DNA of 51,896 nucleotides, taken from the NCBI GenBank assembly GCA_029624675.1, contig JARSSP010000067.1, positions 1 through 51,896 on the forward strand, read 5' to 3'. Below the pieces are notes generated by a model. The model saw only the letters and a program-made list of their open reading frames with translations. It was not told where the DNA came from and did not search any database. This DNA comes from Candidatus Contendibacter sp. (GTDB lineage Bacteria > Pseudomonadota > Gammaproteobacteria > Competibacterales > Competibacteraceae). The translations under genes and the position numbers were made by a program. Position 1 is the stretch's first letter, and each line of letters opens with the position of its first letter. Shown in pieces: positions 37,463-46,742 of this stretch.

Positions 37463-38773
37463 TTACAGGGTTTTGATGAACACTTTCGAACGGCGTTGCC
37501 AGTTGTACAGCGCCTGTTTGCGCACCGGCAGATCGGCGACCTCGGCCGGTTCGAAGCCGCGCTCGCGAAACCAGTGTTCGGCGCGGGTCGTCAGCACGAA
37601 CAGCCGAAGCAGACCCTGGGCGCGGGCCTGGCGCTCGATGAAGCGTAACAGCGTATCGGCGCGGCCGCGATTGCGGTAGTCCGGGTGCACCGCGACGCAG
37701 GCCAGTTCCGCCAATCGCTCTTCGGCGAAGGGGTACAGCGCGGCGCAGCCGATGATGGCGCCATCGCGCTCCAGCACGGAGAAACGTTCGATTTCCATTT
37801 CCAGCCGCTCCCGCGACCGTCGCACTAGGGCGCCGTCCTCTTCCAGGGGCTGGATCAGCGCCAGCATTCCGCCGATGTCGTCGATGGCGGCGGGACGTGA
37901 TCCTTCGTAAATATCGGCGGTGATCAGGACGCCCACGCCGTCGCGGGTGAACAGTTCCAGTAGCAGCGCTCCGTCCATCTGGCGGCTGAGCAGGTGAACG
38001 CGGCGCACTCCGGCCTGGCAGGCGCGCAGCGCCAGCCGCAGATGGCGGGTGGTTTCCTCGGTCAGCGCGGGGTGTTTAGCCAGCAGGCGCGCGGCGTCGC
38101 TGGGGCTGAGCTCGCGAACCGGTTGTCCGGCGGGATCGCGCAACGGTGGGCTTTCGGTCAGCACCAGCAATTTGTCGGCGCGCAGGGCGATGGCGGCGGC
38201 GGCGGCCACGTCCTCGGCGCTCAGGTTGAAAATTTCGCCGGTCGGCGAGTAGCCCAGCGGCGACAGCAGCACGATGGCGTCCTGATCCAGCCACGAACGG
38301 ATGGCGCGGTCGTCGATCCGCCGCACCTCGCCGGTGAAGCCGTAATCCACCCCCTCGCGCACCCCCAGCGGCCGGGCGGTGATCAGGTTGCCCGACGCCA
38401 CCCGCAGGCGCGCGCCGTGCATCGGCGAGTTGGCCAGACCCATGGAAAGCCGCGCCTCGATCCGGATGCGCGCCCGCCCCACCGCCTGTTTGACGTAGCG
38501 CAGATCCTCGGCGTTGGTCAGCCGCAGGTCATTGACGTAGCGCAGTTCGCGGCCGGCCTCGCGCAGGCGCTCCTCGACCTGCGGCCGCGCGCCGTGCGCC
38601 AGCACCAGGCGAACACCGAGGCTGTGCAGGAGGGCCAGGTCGTGAATCAGGCTGGAGAAATGATCGGCCTCGACCGCCTCGCCGCCGAACAGCACCACGA
38701 AGGTTCGGTGGCGATGGGCGTTGATGTAGGGGCCGGCTTGGCGAAACCAGTGGACGAAGCGCTCAAGATTCAT
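37463..38773 (-). CDS. argA: N-acetylglutamate synthase ArgA
   Basis: A 436-residue bifunctional-fold protein: amino-acid kinase-like domain (about 1-280) with VVLFGGEAVE near residue 26, and a GNAT acetyltransferase domain at the C-terminus (CVAVHPDYRNRGRADTLLRF, with the R/Q-x-x-G-x-A-type acetyl-CoA loop). It acetylates glutamate at the first step of arginine synthesis; the kinase-like half normally binds arginine for feedback. It is divergent from hemF across 118 bp. Confidence 0.95.
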   Translation of the reverse strand: MNLERFVHWFRQAGPYINAHRHRTFVVLFGGEAVEADHFSSLIHDLALLHSLGVRLVLAHGARPQVEERLREAGRELRYVNDLRLTNAEDLRYVKQAVGRARIRIEARLSMGLANSPMHGARLRVASGNLITARPLGVREGVDYGFTGEVRRIDDRAIRSWLDQDAIVLLSPLGYSPTGEIFNLSAEDVAAAAAIALRADKLLVLTESPPLRDPAGQPVRELSPSDAARLLAKHPALTEETTRHLRLALRACQAGVRRVHLLSRQMDGALLLELFTRDGVGVLITADIYEGSRPAAIDDIGGMLALIQPLEEDGALVRRSRERLEMEIERFSVLERDGAIIGCAALYPFAEERLAELACVAVHPDYRNRGRADTLLRFIERQARAQGLLRLFVLTTRAEHWFRERGFEPAEVADLPVRKQALYNWQRRSKVFIKTL

Positions 38774-38885
38774 GGTGGGACTGGATGGCGAACGCCTGGA
38801 AAGAGGGGTTGACGGAAAAAATAGCGGGCATTCGGGCGCGATAGTCTAATACCATTGCGGTCGAGTCCGTAGTCGCCGTCCCTGA

Positions 38886-39887
<1,002 letters not shown>

Positions 39888-39889
39888 CC

Positions 39890-40291
39890 ATGTACACCGT
39901 CTGCGTCCGCGACCATTTCATGATTGCCCACAGCTTCCGGGGCGAGACCTTCGGTCCCGCCCAACGCCTGCATGGTGCGACCTATGTCGTTGACCTGGAA
40001 CTGCGCCGCCCCGATCTGGACCCCGACGGGGTCGTGGTGGACATCGGCAAGGCCAGCGCCTGCCTCCGGGAGGTCCTGGATGAGTGGAACTACCGCAACC
40101 TCGACGACGTGGCCGAGTTCACCGGCCGCAATACCACCACCGAGTTCCTGGCCCAGGCCATCTTCAATCGCATCGCCGTGCGGATCGAGGAGGGCCAGCT
40201 GGGTCCGCACGCGGCTGGTTTGAGTGCGATGCGCGTCGTCTTACGCGAATCCCATGTCGCCTGGGCCGCCTACGAAGGTCCGCTGCCGTGA
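39890..40291 (+). CDS. PTPS/QueD-like protein lacking most catalytic residues
   Basis: A 133-residue T-fold protein of the 6-pyruvoyl-tetrahydropterin synthase/QueD family. Two of three zinc His remain (H14 in IAHSF, H28 in RLHGAT), but the second His of HGH is Ala30. The catalytic Cys four residues before HGH is Ala24. The Asp-His pair (DH-x-NLD in the family) reads NYRNLD (67-72). The pterin-anchoring Glu (ESHVAW, E120) and TTEFLA are kept. It therefore probably binds a pterin-like compound but cannot do QueD or PTPS chemistry. It overlaps the glycosyltransferase start by 4 bases (GTGA). Confidence 0.85.
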   Translation: MYTVCVRDHFMIAHSFRGETFGPAQRLHGATYVVDLELRRPDLDPDGVVVDIGKASACLREVLDEWNYRNLDDVAEFTGRNTTTEFLAQAIFNRIAVRIEEGQLGPHAAGLSAMRVVLRESHVAWAAYEGPLP

Positions 40292-41337
40292 ATCATGTCC
40301 ATTTCCTGATTCCCGGCGACGTGGAGACCCGCACCGGCGGCTATCTCTACGACCGCCGGATCATGGCGGGGCTGGCGACCCTGGGCTGGCGGGTGGATTT
40401 GCATCATCTCGACGCCAGCTTTCCGACGCCCACGCCGGCGGCGCTGGCCGAGGCCGACGCGACGCTGGCCGCGCTGCCGGAACAGGCGCGGGTCGTCGTG
40501 GACGGGCTGGCGTTGGGGGCGATGCCCGAAATCGCCGCGCGGTATCGGGATCGGCTGCGACTGGTGGCCCTGGTACATCATCCGCTGGCGCTGGAAACCG
40601 GGTTGGATGAGGCAACGAGTCGGCGTTTGTACGCCAGCGAGCGCGAGTCGTTGCGTCATGTCCGGCGGGTGATCGTCACCAGTCCCAGCACCGCGCGGGC
40701 GCTGGCCGATTACGCCATCACGTCGGAGCAATGCGCGGTGGTGTTGCCCGGAACCGATCCCGCGCCGCTGGCCGAAGGGTCGGGCGGGGGGACATGGGTG
40801 TTGTTGTGCGTGGCCTCACTGACGCCGCGCAAGGCTCACGCTGTCCTGTTCCGGGCATTGGCGCGGCTGGAATCGTTGCCGTGGCGGCTGCGCTGCGTCG
40901 GCAGCGCCGACCTCGATTCCGTCACTGCCGCCGGCTTGCGAACCCTGGCGGCGGAATTGGGACTGGCCGGGCGCATCGAATTTCCAGGGCAGTTGGAAGC
41001 AGCGGCATTGGCGCTTGAATACCGAGGGGCGGATTTGCTCGTGTTGCCGTCGTATTACGAGGGTTATGGCATGGCGCTGGCCGAGGCGCTGGCGCGCGGC
41101 CTGCCGATCATCAGCACAACCGCCGGCGCGATTCCCGACACCTTGCCGGCGGGCGCCGGTCTGCTGGTTCCGCCCGGCGACGAGACGGCGCTGGCCGGGG
41201 CGCTGGCACGGGTGATGACCGAACCCGATTTGCGCGAGCGGCTGGCGGCGGGGGCTCGCGCGGCCCGACGAAACTTACCGGACTGGCCGACGGCCTGCGC
41301 CCGGTTTGCCGCCGCGCTGGAAACAGTCTCGGCATGA
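40288..41337 (+). CDS. GT4-family glycosyltransferase
   Basis: A 349-residue GT-B glycosyltransferase from GTG 40288, which overlaps the PTPS-like stop. The N-terminal domain begins VHFLIPGDVETRTGGYLYDRRI. The C-terminal domain has WVLLCVASLTPRKAH (phosphate-binding Arg-Lys) and the donor-binding E-x7-E motif in PSYYEGYGMALAEALARGLP. GT4 enzymes retain anomeric configuration; donor and acceptor cannot be read. It overlaps the methyltransferase start (ATGA), so it is coupled to both flanking genes. Confidence 0.9.
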   Translation: MNHVHFLIPGDVETRTGGYLYDRRIMAGLATLGWRVDLHHLDASFPTPTPAALAEADATLAALPEQARVVVDGLALGAMPEIAARYRDRLRLVALVHHPLALETGLDEATSRRLYASERESLRHVRRVIVTSPSTARALADYAITSEQCAVVLPGTDPAPLAEGSGGGTWVLLCVASLTPRKAHAVLFRALARLESLPWRLRCVGSADLDSVTAAGLRTLAAELGLAGRIEFPGQLEAAALALEYRGADLLVLPSYYEGYGMALAEALARGLPIISTTAGAIPDTLPAGAGLLVPPGDETALAGALARVMTEPDLRERLAAGARAARRNLPDWPTACARFAAALETVSA

Positions 41338-42161
41338 GCGGATTTTCCGCTGGCTGGCTGGCGCTGCGCGAGCCGGTGGACGCGGCGGCCCGCAATCCCG
41401 AACTGACCGCGCGCCTGTTGGACTGGGGGCGGGGGAGGGAGCCGCTGACCGTGCTGGACCTGGGCAGTGGCACCGGCGCCAACCTTCGGTTTCTGGCGCC
41501 GTTGCTCGGCGGCGAACAGCATTGGCGGCTGGTGGATCACGATCCGGTCCTGCTGGCGCGGGGCGAGGAACAGTGTGGCGCGTGGGTAGCGAAACGGGAG
41601 CTCAACCTGACGCTGGACTGGCGGCGACTGGATTTGGTTTCTGACTGGGCGCGGCTGGATTTTCGCGGCGTGCAACTGGTAACGGCTTCCGCCCTGCTCG
41701 ATCTGGTCTCGACGGACTGGCTGGAAAGGCTGGCCCGGCATTGTCGGGATGCGCGGGCGGCGGTGTTCGTCACCCTGAGCTATGACGGTTCCATCGTCTG
41801 GGAGCCGGCGCTGGCCGGCGACGAAGAGGCGCGCGAACAGGTGAACCGGCATCAGCGCACCGACAAGGGTTTCGGGCCGGCGCTCGGTCCCGATGCGGCC
41901 AGGACGTTGGCGGCTCGGCTGCGGAAGCTGGGTTACGAAGTGATGAGCCGGCCCAGCCCTTGGCGTTTGGGACCGGAGCAGCGAGCGATGCAGACGGCGT
42001 TGCTGGAAGGTTGGGTGAACGCGGCTCGCCAAATCGCGCCTGAAGCGGGGGACGATTGGGCCGACTGGCTGGCCCGACGACGTGGTTGGATCGAACAGAG
42101 AGCGTCGCGCCTGTGGGTCGGACACGAGGATTTATTCGCTTGGGAAAGGAAGTGGAGATGA
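41334..42161 (+). CDS. SAM-dependent methyltransferase-like protein
   Basis: A 275-residue class I methyltransferase fold. SAM motif I is LDLGSGTGANLRFL (about 42-55), the acidic residue after strand 2 is in LVDHDPVLL, and post-motif LVTASALLDLVSTDW follows. The C-terminal 90 residues are Trp/Arg-rich and lack known features. Substrate unknown; its overlap with the GT4 gene upstream and the MFS gene downstream (ATGA) suggests it acts on the same small molecule. Confidence 0.87.
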   Translation: MSGFSAGWLALREPVDAAARNPELTARLLDWGRGREPLTVLDLGSGTGANLRFLAPLLGGEQHWRLVDHDPVLLARGEEQCGAWVAKRELNLTLDWRRLDLVSDWARLDFRGVQLVTASALLDLVSTDWLERLARHCRDARAAVFVTLSYDGSIVWEPALAGDEEAREQVNRHQRTDKGFGPALGPDAARTLAARLRKLGYEVMSRPSPWRLGPEQRAMQTALLEGWVNAARQIAPEAGDDWADWLARRRGWIEQRASRLWVGHEDLFAWERKWR

Positions 42162-43489
42162 CGGCATCGACGGCGGAAGCTTCGGTTCAGACGTTCGACC
42201 GCGCGCGGTTCGCGCGGGTGTGCTGGTCCATTTACGCCATTCTGGCGGCGTCCTACATCCTGGTGTTTTTCCATCGGATCGCTCCGGCCGTGGTGTCGGC
42301 CGATCTGATGCGGGCCTTCGGCACCACGGGCGCGGCGCTGGGATCGCTGGCGGCGGTGTACTACTACATCTATACCGCCATGCAGATTCCGGCGGGGGTG
42401 CTGGCGGATACCCTGGGCGCGCGGGTTTCGGTGACGCTGGGGAATCTGGTGTCCGGTGCCGGTTCCATCCTGTTTGGTCTGGCGGCCACCTTTTGGGAGG
42501 CGTCGGTGGGGCGGGCACTGGTGGGGCTGGGGGTGTCGGTGGTGTTCGTGGGGCTGATGAAAAGCAATACCCTCTGGTTCCGGGACCGGGATTACGGGTT
42601 CATCAGCGGCCTGACCCTGTTGTTGGGCAATGTCGGTGCCATCCTCGCGGCCGGTCCGCTGGCTGGCGCGCTGACGGTCTGGTCGTGGCGCGCGGTGTTC
42701 GTGGCCTTTGGCGTGATGGCCCTGATCCTGGCGGTATTGTCGTGGCTCGGGGTGCGCAACACGCCGGAGGACGCCGGATTTCCCTCGATCCGAGAGATGG
42801 AGGGACAAGCCCGGCACGCGGGCCGCGAGCAGCACTGGTGGCATGATCTGTTGGGGGTTTTGGCCACCCGTCGGGTCTGGCCAGGGTTCTGGGTCAATCT
42901 AGGGATGCCGGCCAGCCTGCTGGCATTTCTCGGCCTGTGGGCGATTCCCTTCCTGCGCGACCTACACGGTCTGGAGCGGTCGGCGGCTTCCCTGTACACT
43001 ACCGTCGCGCTGGCCAGCTTCGCTGGTAGTACCTTGTTCTGCGGCTGGTTTTCCGACCGGCTGGGCCGCCGTAAACCCCTGTTGGTGATTGGTACCCTGC
43101 TGTACGGGCTGGCCTGGCTGGGCATCGTCCACGCGAGTTGGAAACCGGGCGTGCTGGGGATGGCCTGGTTCGTCCTGATGGGTTTTGGTTGTGGGTCTTT
43201 TGCCCTGACTTACGCTGGGGCGAAGGAAATCGTCGTCCCCGCGCTGTCGGGCATGGCTATCGCCCTGGTGAATACGGGGGTCTTCCTGGGGGCGGCTGTG
43301 ATCCAGCCGTTGTTCGGCTGGATCATGGACCTGACTTGGGTCGGCACGCTGGCGAACGGTGTGCGGGTATACGGCGCCGCCGATTATCGGACGGGTTTTT
43401 TCCTGATGCTGGGCTGCGTGGCGCTAGCCATTGGAGCCTCGCTGTTTTTTCACGAAACCCGTTGTCGCAATATCACTCTCGCGGATTGA
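42158..43489 (+). CDS. Major facilitator superfamily transporter
   Basis: A 443-residue protein with about 12 membrane segments. The loop 2-3 motif appears as GVLADTLGARVSV and its counterpart in the second half as GWFSDRLGRRKPLL. ATG 42158 overlaps the methyltransferase stop and has GGAAGTGGAG upstream. As last gene of the overlapping hemF-PTPS-GT4-methyltransferase unit it may export or import the compound the others handle. The substrate cannot be read from sequence. Confidence 0.92.
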   Translation: MTASTAEASVQTFDRARFARVCWSIYAILAASYILVFFHRIAPAVVSADLMRAFGTTGAALGSLAAVYYYIYTAMQIPAGVLADTLGARVSVTLGNLVSGAGSILFGLAATFWEASVGRALVGLGVSVVFVGLMKSNTLWFRDRDYGFISGLTLLLGNVGAILAAGPLAGALTVWSWRAVFVAFGVMALILAVLSWLGVRNTPEDAGFPSIREMEGQARHAGREQHWWHDLLGVLATRRVWPGFWVNLGMPASLLAFLGLWAIPFLRDLHGLERSAASLYTTVALASFAGSTLFCGWFSDRLGRRKPLLVIGTLLYGLAWLGIVHASWKPGVLGMAWFVLMGFGCGSFALTYAGAKEIVVPALSGMAIALVNTGVFLGAAVIQPLFGWIMDLTWVGTLANGVRVYGAADYRTGFFLMLGCVALAIGASLFFHETRCRNITLAD

Positions 43490-43736
43490 TCCTCGTTCAT
43501 GTCGGTTTCTTTGATGAGCGAGCGTGTATTGTTTGATGAAAGTGGCGGTCTGGTCCCCGCATGGCCCAGCATGGCGCGCTGGTTCCGGTCGATTCGCCAG
43601 CGCCCTTCACCTGATCGCCCCAGAATGGGACAATGATTCCGTTCAGTTTCCTCGACGGCCTCGTTGGCGGCTGTGTCCATGGCGTCCGATGGCGGCATGC
43701 GGCGCGCTTTCACTTTATTCACGACAGGATTGAATT

Positions 43737-46664
43737 TTGGCGCAGGCACATCGAATCAAGCCCGAAACGCCCGCGATTCGAGTGGGCATCCTCCGTTTCA
43801 TCCATGGGTTGTTACGAGAACTTTGTTTCTGGTCGCTGGCGGTGATCGCGCTGGGGATGATCGGCGCGTTGGTGACTTTCCACCCTGAGGATCCGGCCTG
43901 GACTCATACCGCCACGACGACCCAGTTGTATAACCTGGGCGGCGTGGTCGGCGCCTGGTTCGCCGACGTGGCCCTGTATTTCTTCGGTTACGCCGCCTAT
44001 CTGTTGCCGCTGGGCGTGGCGTTCGCGGGGTGGCGGTTGTTCAAGCGCGGCGCCTTGTTGGAACTGGACGGTGAGATCGTGCTGTTCCGGGTGCTGGGAT
44101 TTTTGGTGACACTCGCGACAGCCTGCGGCTTGGCGGCCCTGCATCTACACGCGGCGCCTGGAACCGTCCCCGGCGTGGGTTCGTCCGGCGGTCTGGTGGG
44201 AACGCATGTCGGCCAGTTCCTGATCCAGGCTTTCGGTGGCGTGGGCGGCAATCTGTTCATGTTGGTGCTGTTGCTGGCTGGGGTGGTGCTAATGACGGGA
44301 TTGTCCTGGCTGACCGTGCTGGACTGGATGGGTCTGGTGGTGCTGAAAGCGGTGGACTGGGTTGGTGGCGTGGTGATGGCGCCGTTGCGGTGGATGCGAC
44401 CGAAGGCGACCGAGAGTGACGGCGACGACTCCACGGTCGAAATCGCGCCGGTCTCGACCGTGCCGGAGGCGGCGCCCGTGGCTGAAACGCGGTCTCCAAG
44501 CCGGTTTTTCCTGGCGTTGCAGCAAGGGTTTGGGCAGGCTGTCGGAAAGTGGCTGGCCAGATGGCAGGCGCGCGGAGAGACCATCGCGCCCGCCGCGCCG
44601 GCGGTTTCGCCCGCGCCGCCCCCATCGCCACCCGTCCCGACCGAGAGCGATGAACCGCCGACCGCCGCGCCTTCTGGCCGACATGCGGCGCGCATCGAGC
44701 CGGTGTTGAACCTGCCGCTGGAAAAACCGCAGTCCTCGAAAGCGCCGGCCGCGGTTCCGGCCGCGCCGCTGGCTATGGATTGGGAGCCTCCGCCCGGGTC
44801 GGATATGCTCACCCTGGTGCCCACGAGCGTGCCCGTCGCGGTGGCTACACAGCCGGCGGTGTCGCGGTTGGTCGAGCCATTGCCGACGCCGCCTGGGCAT
44901 GGCGTGGGATGGGCCGCCACCGCTTCGAACGATGCGCTGGCGGTGGTTGCGCCAGTGTCGCCATCGCCACCAAGGGCTGCTCCGGTGCCCTGGGCAAGCT
45001 CCACGCCGGATCTTATCGGCGAAGGGGATGCTTTCGATGACCACAGTCTGCCTCCGCGGGGATGTTCACCCACGTTGGCCACCGTTCCGCAACCCGAACC
45101 GGCAACGCCTCCCCCCTTGGCCAAGACCGCGTTTATGGTCCGCCGGGTGGCGGCGCCGCCACCGGTCGCGCCGTATCCCTTGCCACCGCTGAATCTGCTG
45201 GACCCGCCCACCACCGGCGGCGCCGGTTATTCCCCGGCAGCGCTGGACGAGATGTCGCGGCGAGTGGAGGTTCTGCTCCGGCATTTTGGCATCACGGTCA
45301 AGGTGGTGGCGGTGGAGCCGGGACCGGTGATTACCCGCTTCGAGATCGAGCCAGCGCCGGGGGTCAAGGTCAGTCAGATCAGCAACCTGGCCAAGGATCT
45401 GGCGCGCGGCCTGTCGGTGATCAGCGTGCGGGTGGTGGAGATCATCCCCGGTAAATCCGTGGTCGGGCTGGAAATCCCCAACCAGCAACGCGAGATCGTC
45501 TATCTGCGGGAGGTGCTGGAGACGCCGGTTTACCAGCAGGCGATATCTCCCCTGACCCTAGCGCTGGGCAAGGATATTGGCGGCAACCCGGTGGTGGCCA
45601 ATTTGGCCAAGATGCCGCATCTGCTGGTGGCCGGCACCACCGGCTCCGGCAAGTCGGTGGCGATCAACGCCATGCTGTTGAGTCTGCTGTACAAGGCGGC
45701 GCCCCGCGAAGTCCGCCTGATCCTGGTGGACCCGAAGATGCTGGAGCTGTCGATGTACGAAGATATCCCGCATCTGTTGACCCCGGTGGTGACCGACATG
45801 AAGGAAGCGGCCAACGCTCTGCGCTGGTGCGTGGGCGAAATGGAGCGCCGCTACCGGCTGATGGCGGCGCTGAAGGTGCGCAACATCGCCGGCTACAACC
45901 GCCGGCTTGCCGATGCGCAAGCGGCGGGCGAGCCGATCACCGATCCGTTCTGGAAGCCGGGGGAGGGTGGAGTCGCGGGCGAAATTCCGGTGCTGGAGCC
46001 GTTGCCGTTCATCGTGGTGGTGATCGACGAACTGGCCGACATGATGATGATCGTCGGCAAGAAGGTGGAGGAACTGATCGCGCGGCTGGCGCAGAAGGCG
46101 CGGGCCTCCGGCATCCATCTGATTCTGGCCACCCAGCGGCCGTCGGTGGACGTGATCACCGGGCTGATCAAGGCCAACATCCCCACCCGGATCGCGTTTC
46201 AGGTGTCGTCGCGGGTGGATTCCCGCACCATTCTCGACCAGATGGGTGCGGAACAACTACTGGGTCATGGCGACATGCTCTATCTGCCGCCGGGCACCGG
46301 TTTGCCACAGCGGGTGCATGGCGCGTTCGTGGACGATCACGAGGTTCCGCGCGTGGTGGACTATCTGCGGCAGACCGGCGCTCCGGATTACATCGACGAT
46401 GTACTGGCTGAGCCCCGCGAGGAGACCGACGGCGCGGAGGATGCCGACAACGGCGGGCGCGGCGGGGAAAGCGATCCGCTGTACGACGAGGCGGTGCGCA
46501 TCGTCACCGAATCGCGGCGAGCCTCGGTGTCCGGAGTGCAGCGCCGATTGCGCATCGGTTATAACCGGGCGGCACGGCTAGTCGAGGAGATGGAAAGCGC
46601 GGGGGTGGTGGGGCCGGTGCAGACTAACGGCAGTCGCGAGGTGCTGGCGCCGCCCCCGCCGTAG
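43737..46664 (+). CDS. ftsK: DNA translocase FtsK
   Basis: A 975-residue FtsK. Four membrane segments lie in the first 185 residues, followed by a Pro/Ala-rich linker (about 225-490). The motor domain has Walker [12 protein letters not shown] and Walker [12 protein letters not shown]. The C-terminal gamma winged helix ([41 protein letters not shown]) reads KOPS. It pumps DNA at the division septum and activates XerCD at dif. The best start is TTG 43737, with AGGATTG upstream; no in-frame ATG exists near. The 247 bp before it (43490-43736) hold nothing I can support. Confidence 0.95.
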   Translation: MAQAHRIKPETPAIRVGILRFIHGLLRELCFWSLAVIALGMIGALVTFHPEDPAWTHTATTTQLYNLGGVVGAWFADVALYFFGYAAYLLPLGVAFAGWRLFKRGALLELDGEIVLFRVLGFLVTLATACGLAALHLHAAPGTVPGVGSSGGLVGTHVGQFLIQAFGGVGGNLFMLVLLLAGVVLMTGLSWLTVLDWMGLVVLKAVDWVGGVVMAPLRWMRPKATESDGDDSTVEIAPVSTVPEAAPVAETRSPSRFFLALQQGFGQAVGKWLARWQARGETIAPAAPAVSPAPPPSPPVPTESDEPPTAAPSGRHAARIEPVLNLPLEKPQSSKAPAAVPAAPLAMDWEPPPGSDMLTLVPTSVPVAVATQPAVSRLVEPLPTPPGHGVGWAATASNDALAVVAPVSPSPPRAAPVPWASSTPDLIGEGDAFDDHSLPPRGCSPTLATVPQPEPATPPPLAKTAFMVRRVAAPPPVAPYPLPPLNLLDPPTTGGAGYSPAALDEMSRRVEVLLRHFGITVKVVAVEPGPVITRFEIEPAPGVKVSQISNLAKDLARGLSVISVRVVEIIPGKSVVGLEIPNQQREIVYLREVLETPVYQQAISPLTLALGKDIGGNPVVANLAKMPHLLVAGTTGSGKSVAINAMLLSLLYKAAPREVRLILVDPKMLELSMYEDIPHLLTPVVTDMKEAANALRWCVGEMERRYRLMAALKVRNIAGYNRRLADAQAAGEPITDPFWKPGEGGVAGEIPVLEPLPFIVVVIDELADMMMIVGKKVEELIARLAQKARASGIHLILATQRPSVDVITGLIKANIPTRIAFQVSSRVDSRTILDQMGAEQLLGHGDMLYLPPGTGLPQRVHGAFVDDHEVPRVVDYLRQTGAPDYIDDVLAEPREETDGAEDADNGGRGGESDPLYDEAVRIVTESRRASVSGVQRRLRIGYNRAARLVEEMESAGVVGPVQTNGSREVLAPPPP

Positions 46665-46688
46665 GATCAGATTTGGCGGTGGTTTTGG

Positions 46689-46708
46689 GGCCTGGGAGTG
46701 CCCAGGCC
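46689..46708. terminator. Hairpin between convergent ftsK and M16C genes
   Basis: GGCCTGGG (46689-46696) and CCCAGGCC (46701-46708) form a perfect 8-bp stem with a 4-base loop, lying between two convergent stops. Neither side has a long T-run, so it may work weakly in both directions. Confidence 0.5.
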
Positions 46709-46742
46709 ATCCTCTCAAGAATTCGTTACTAAAAACGCCAGC

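Noticed and set aside
43997..45214. 405-codon minus-strand ORF opposite the ftsK linker
   Set aside because: Low-complexity antisense of a Pro/Ala-rich linker; no motifs.
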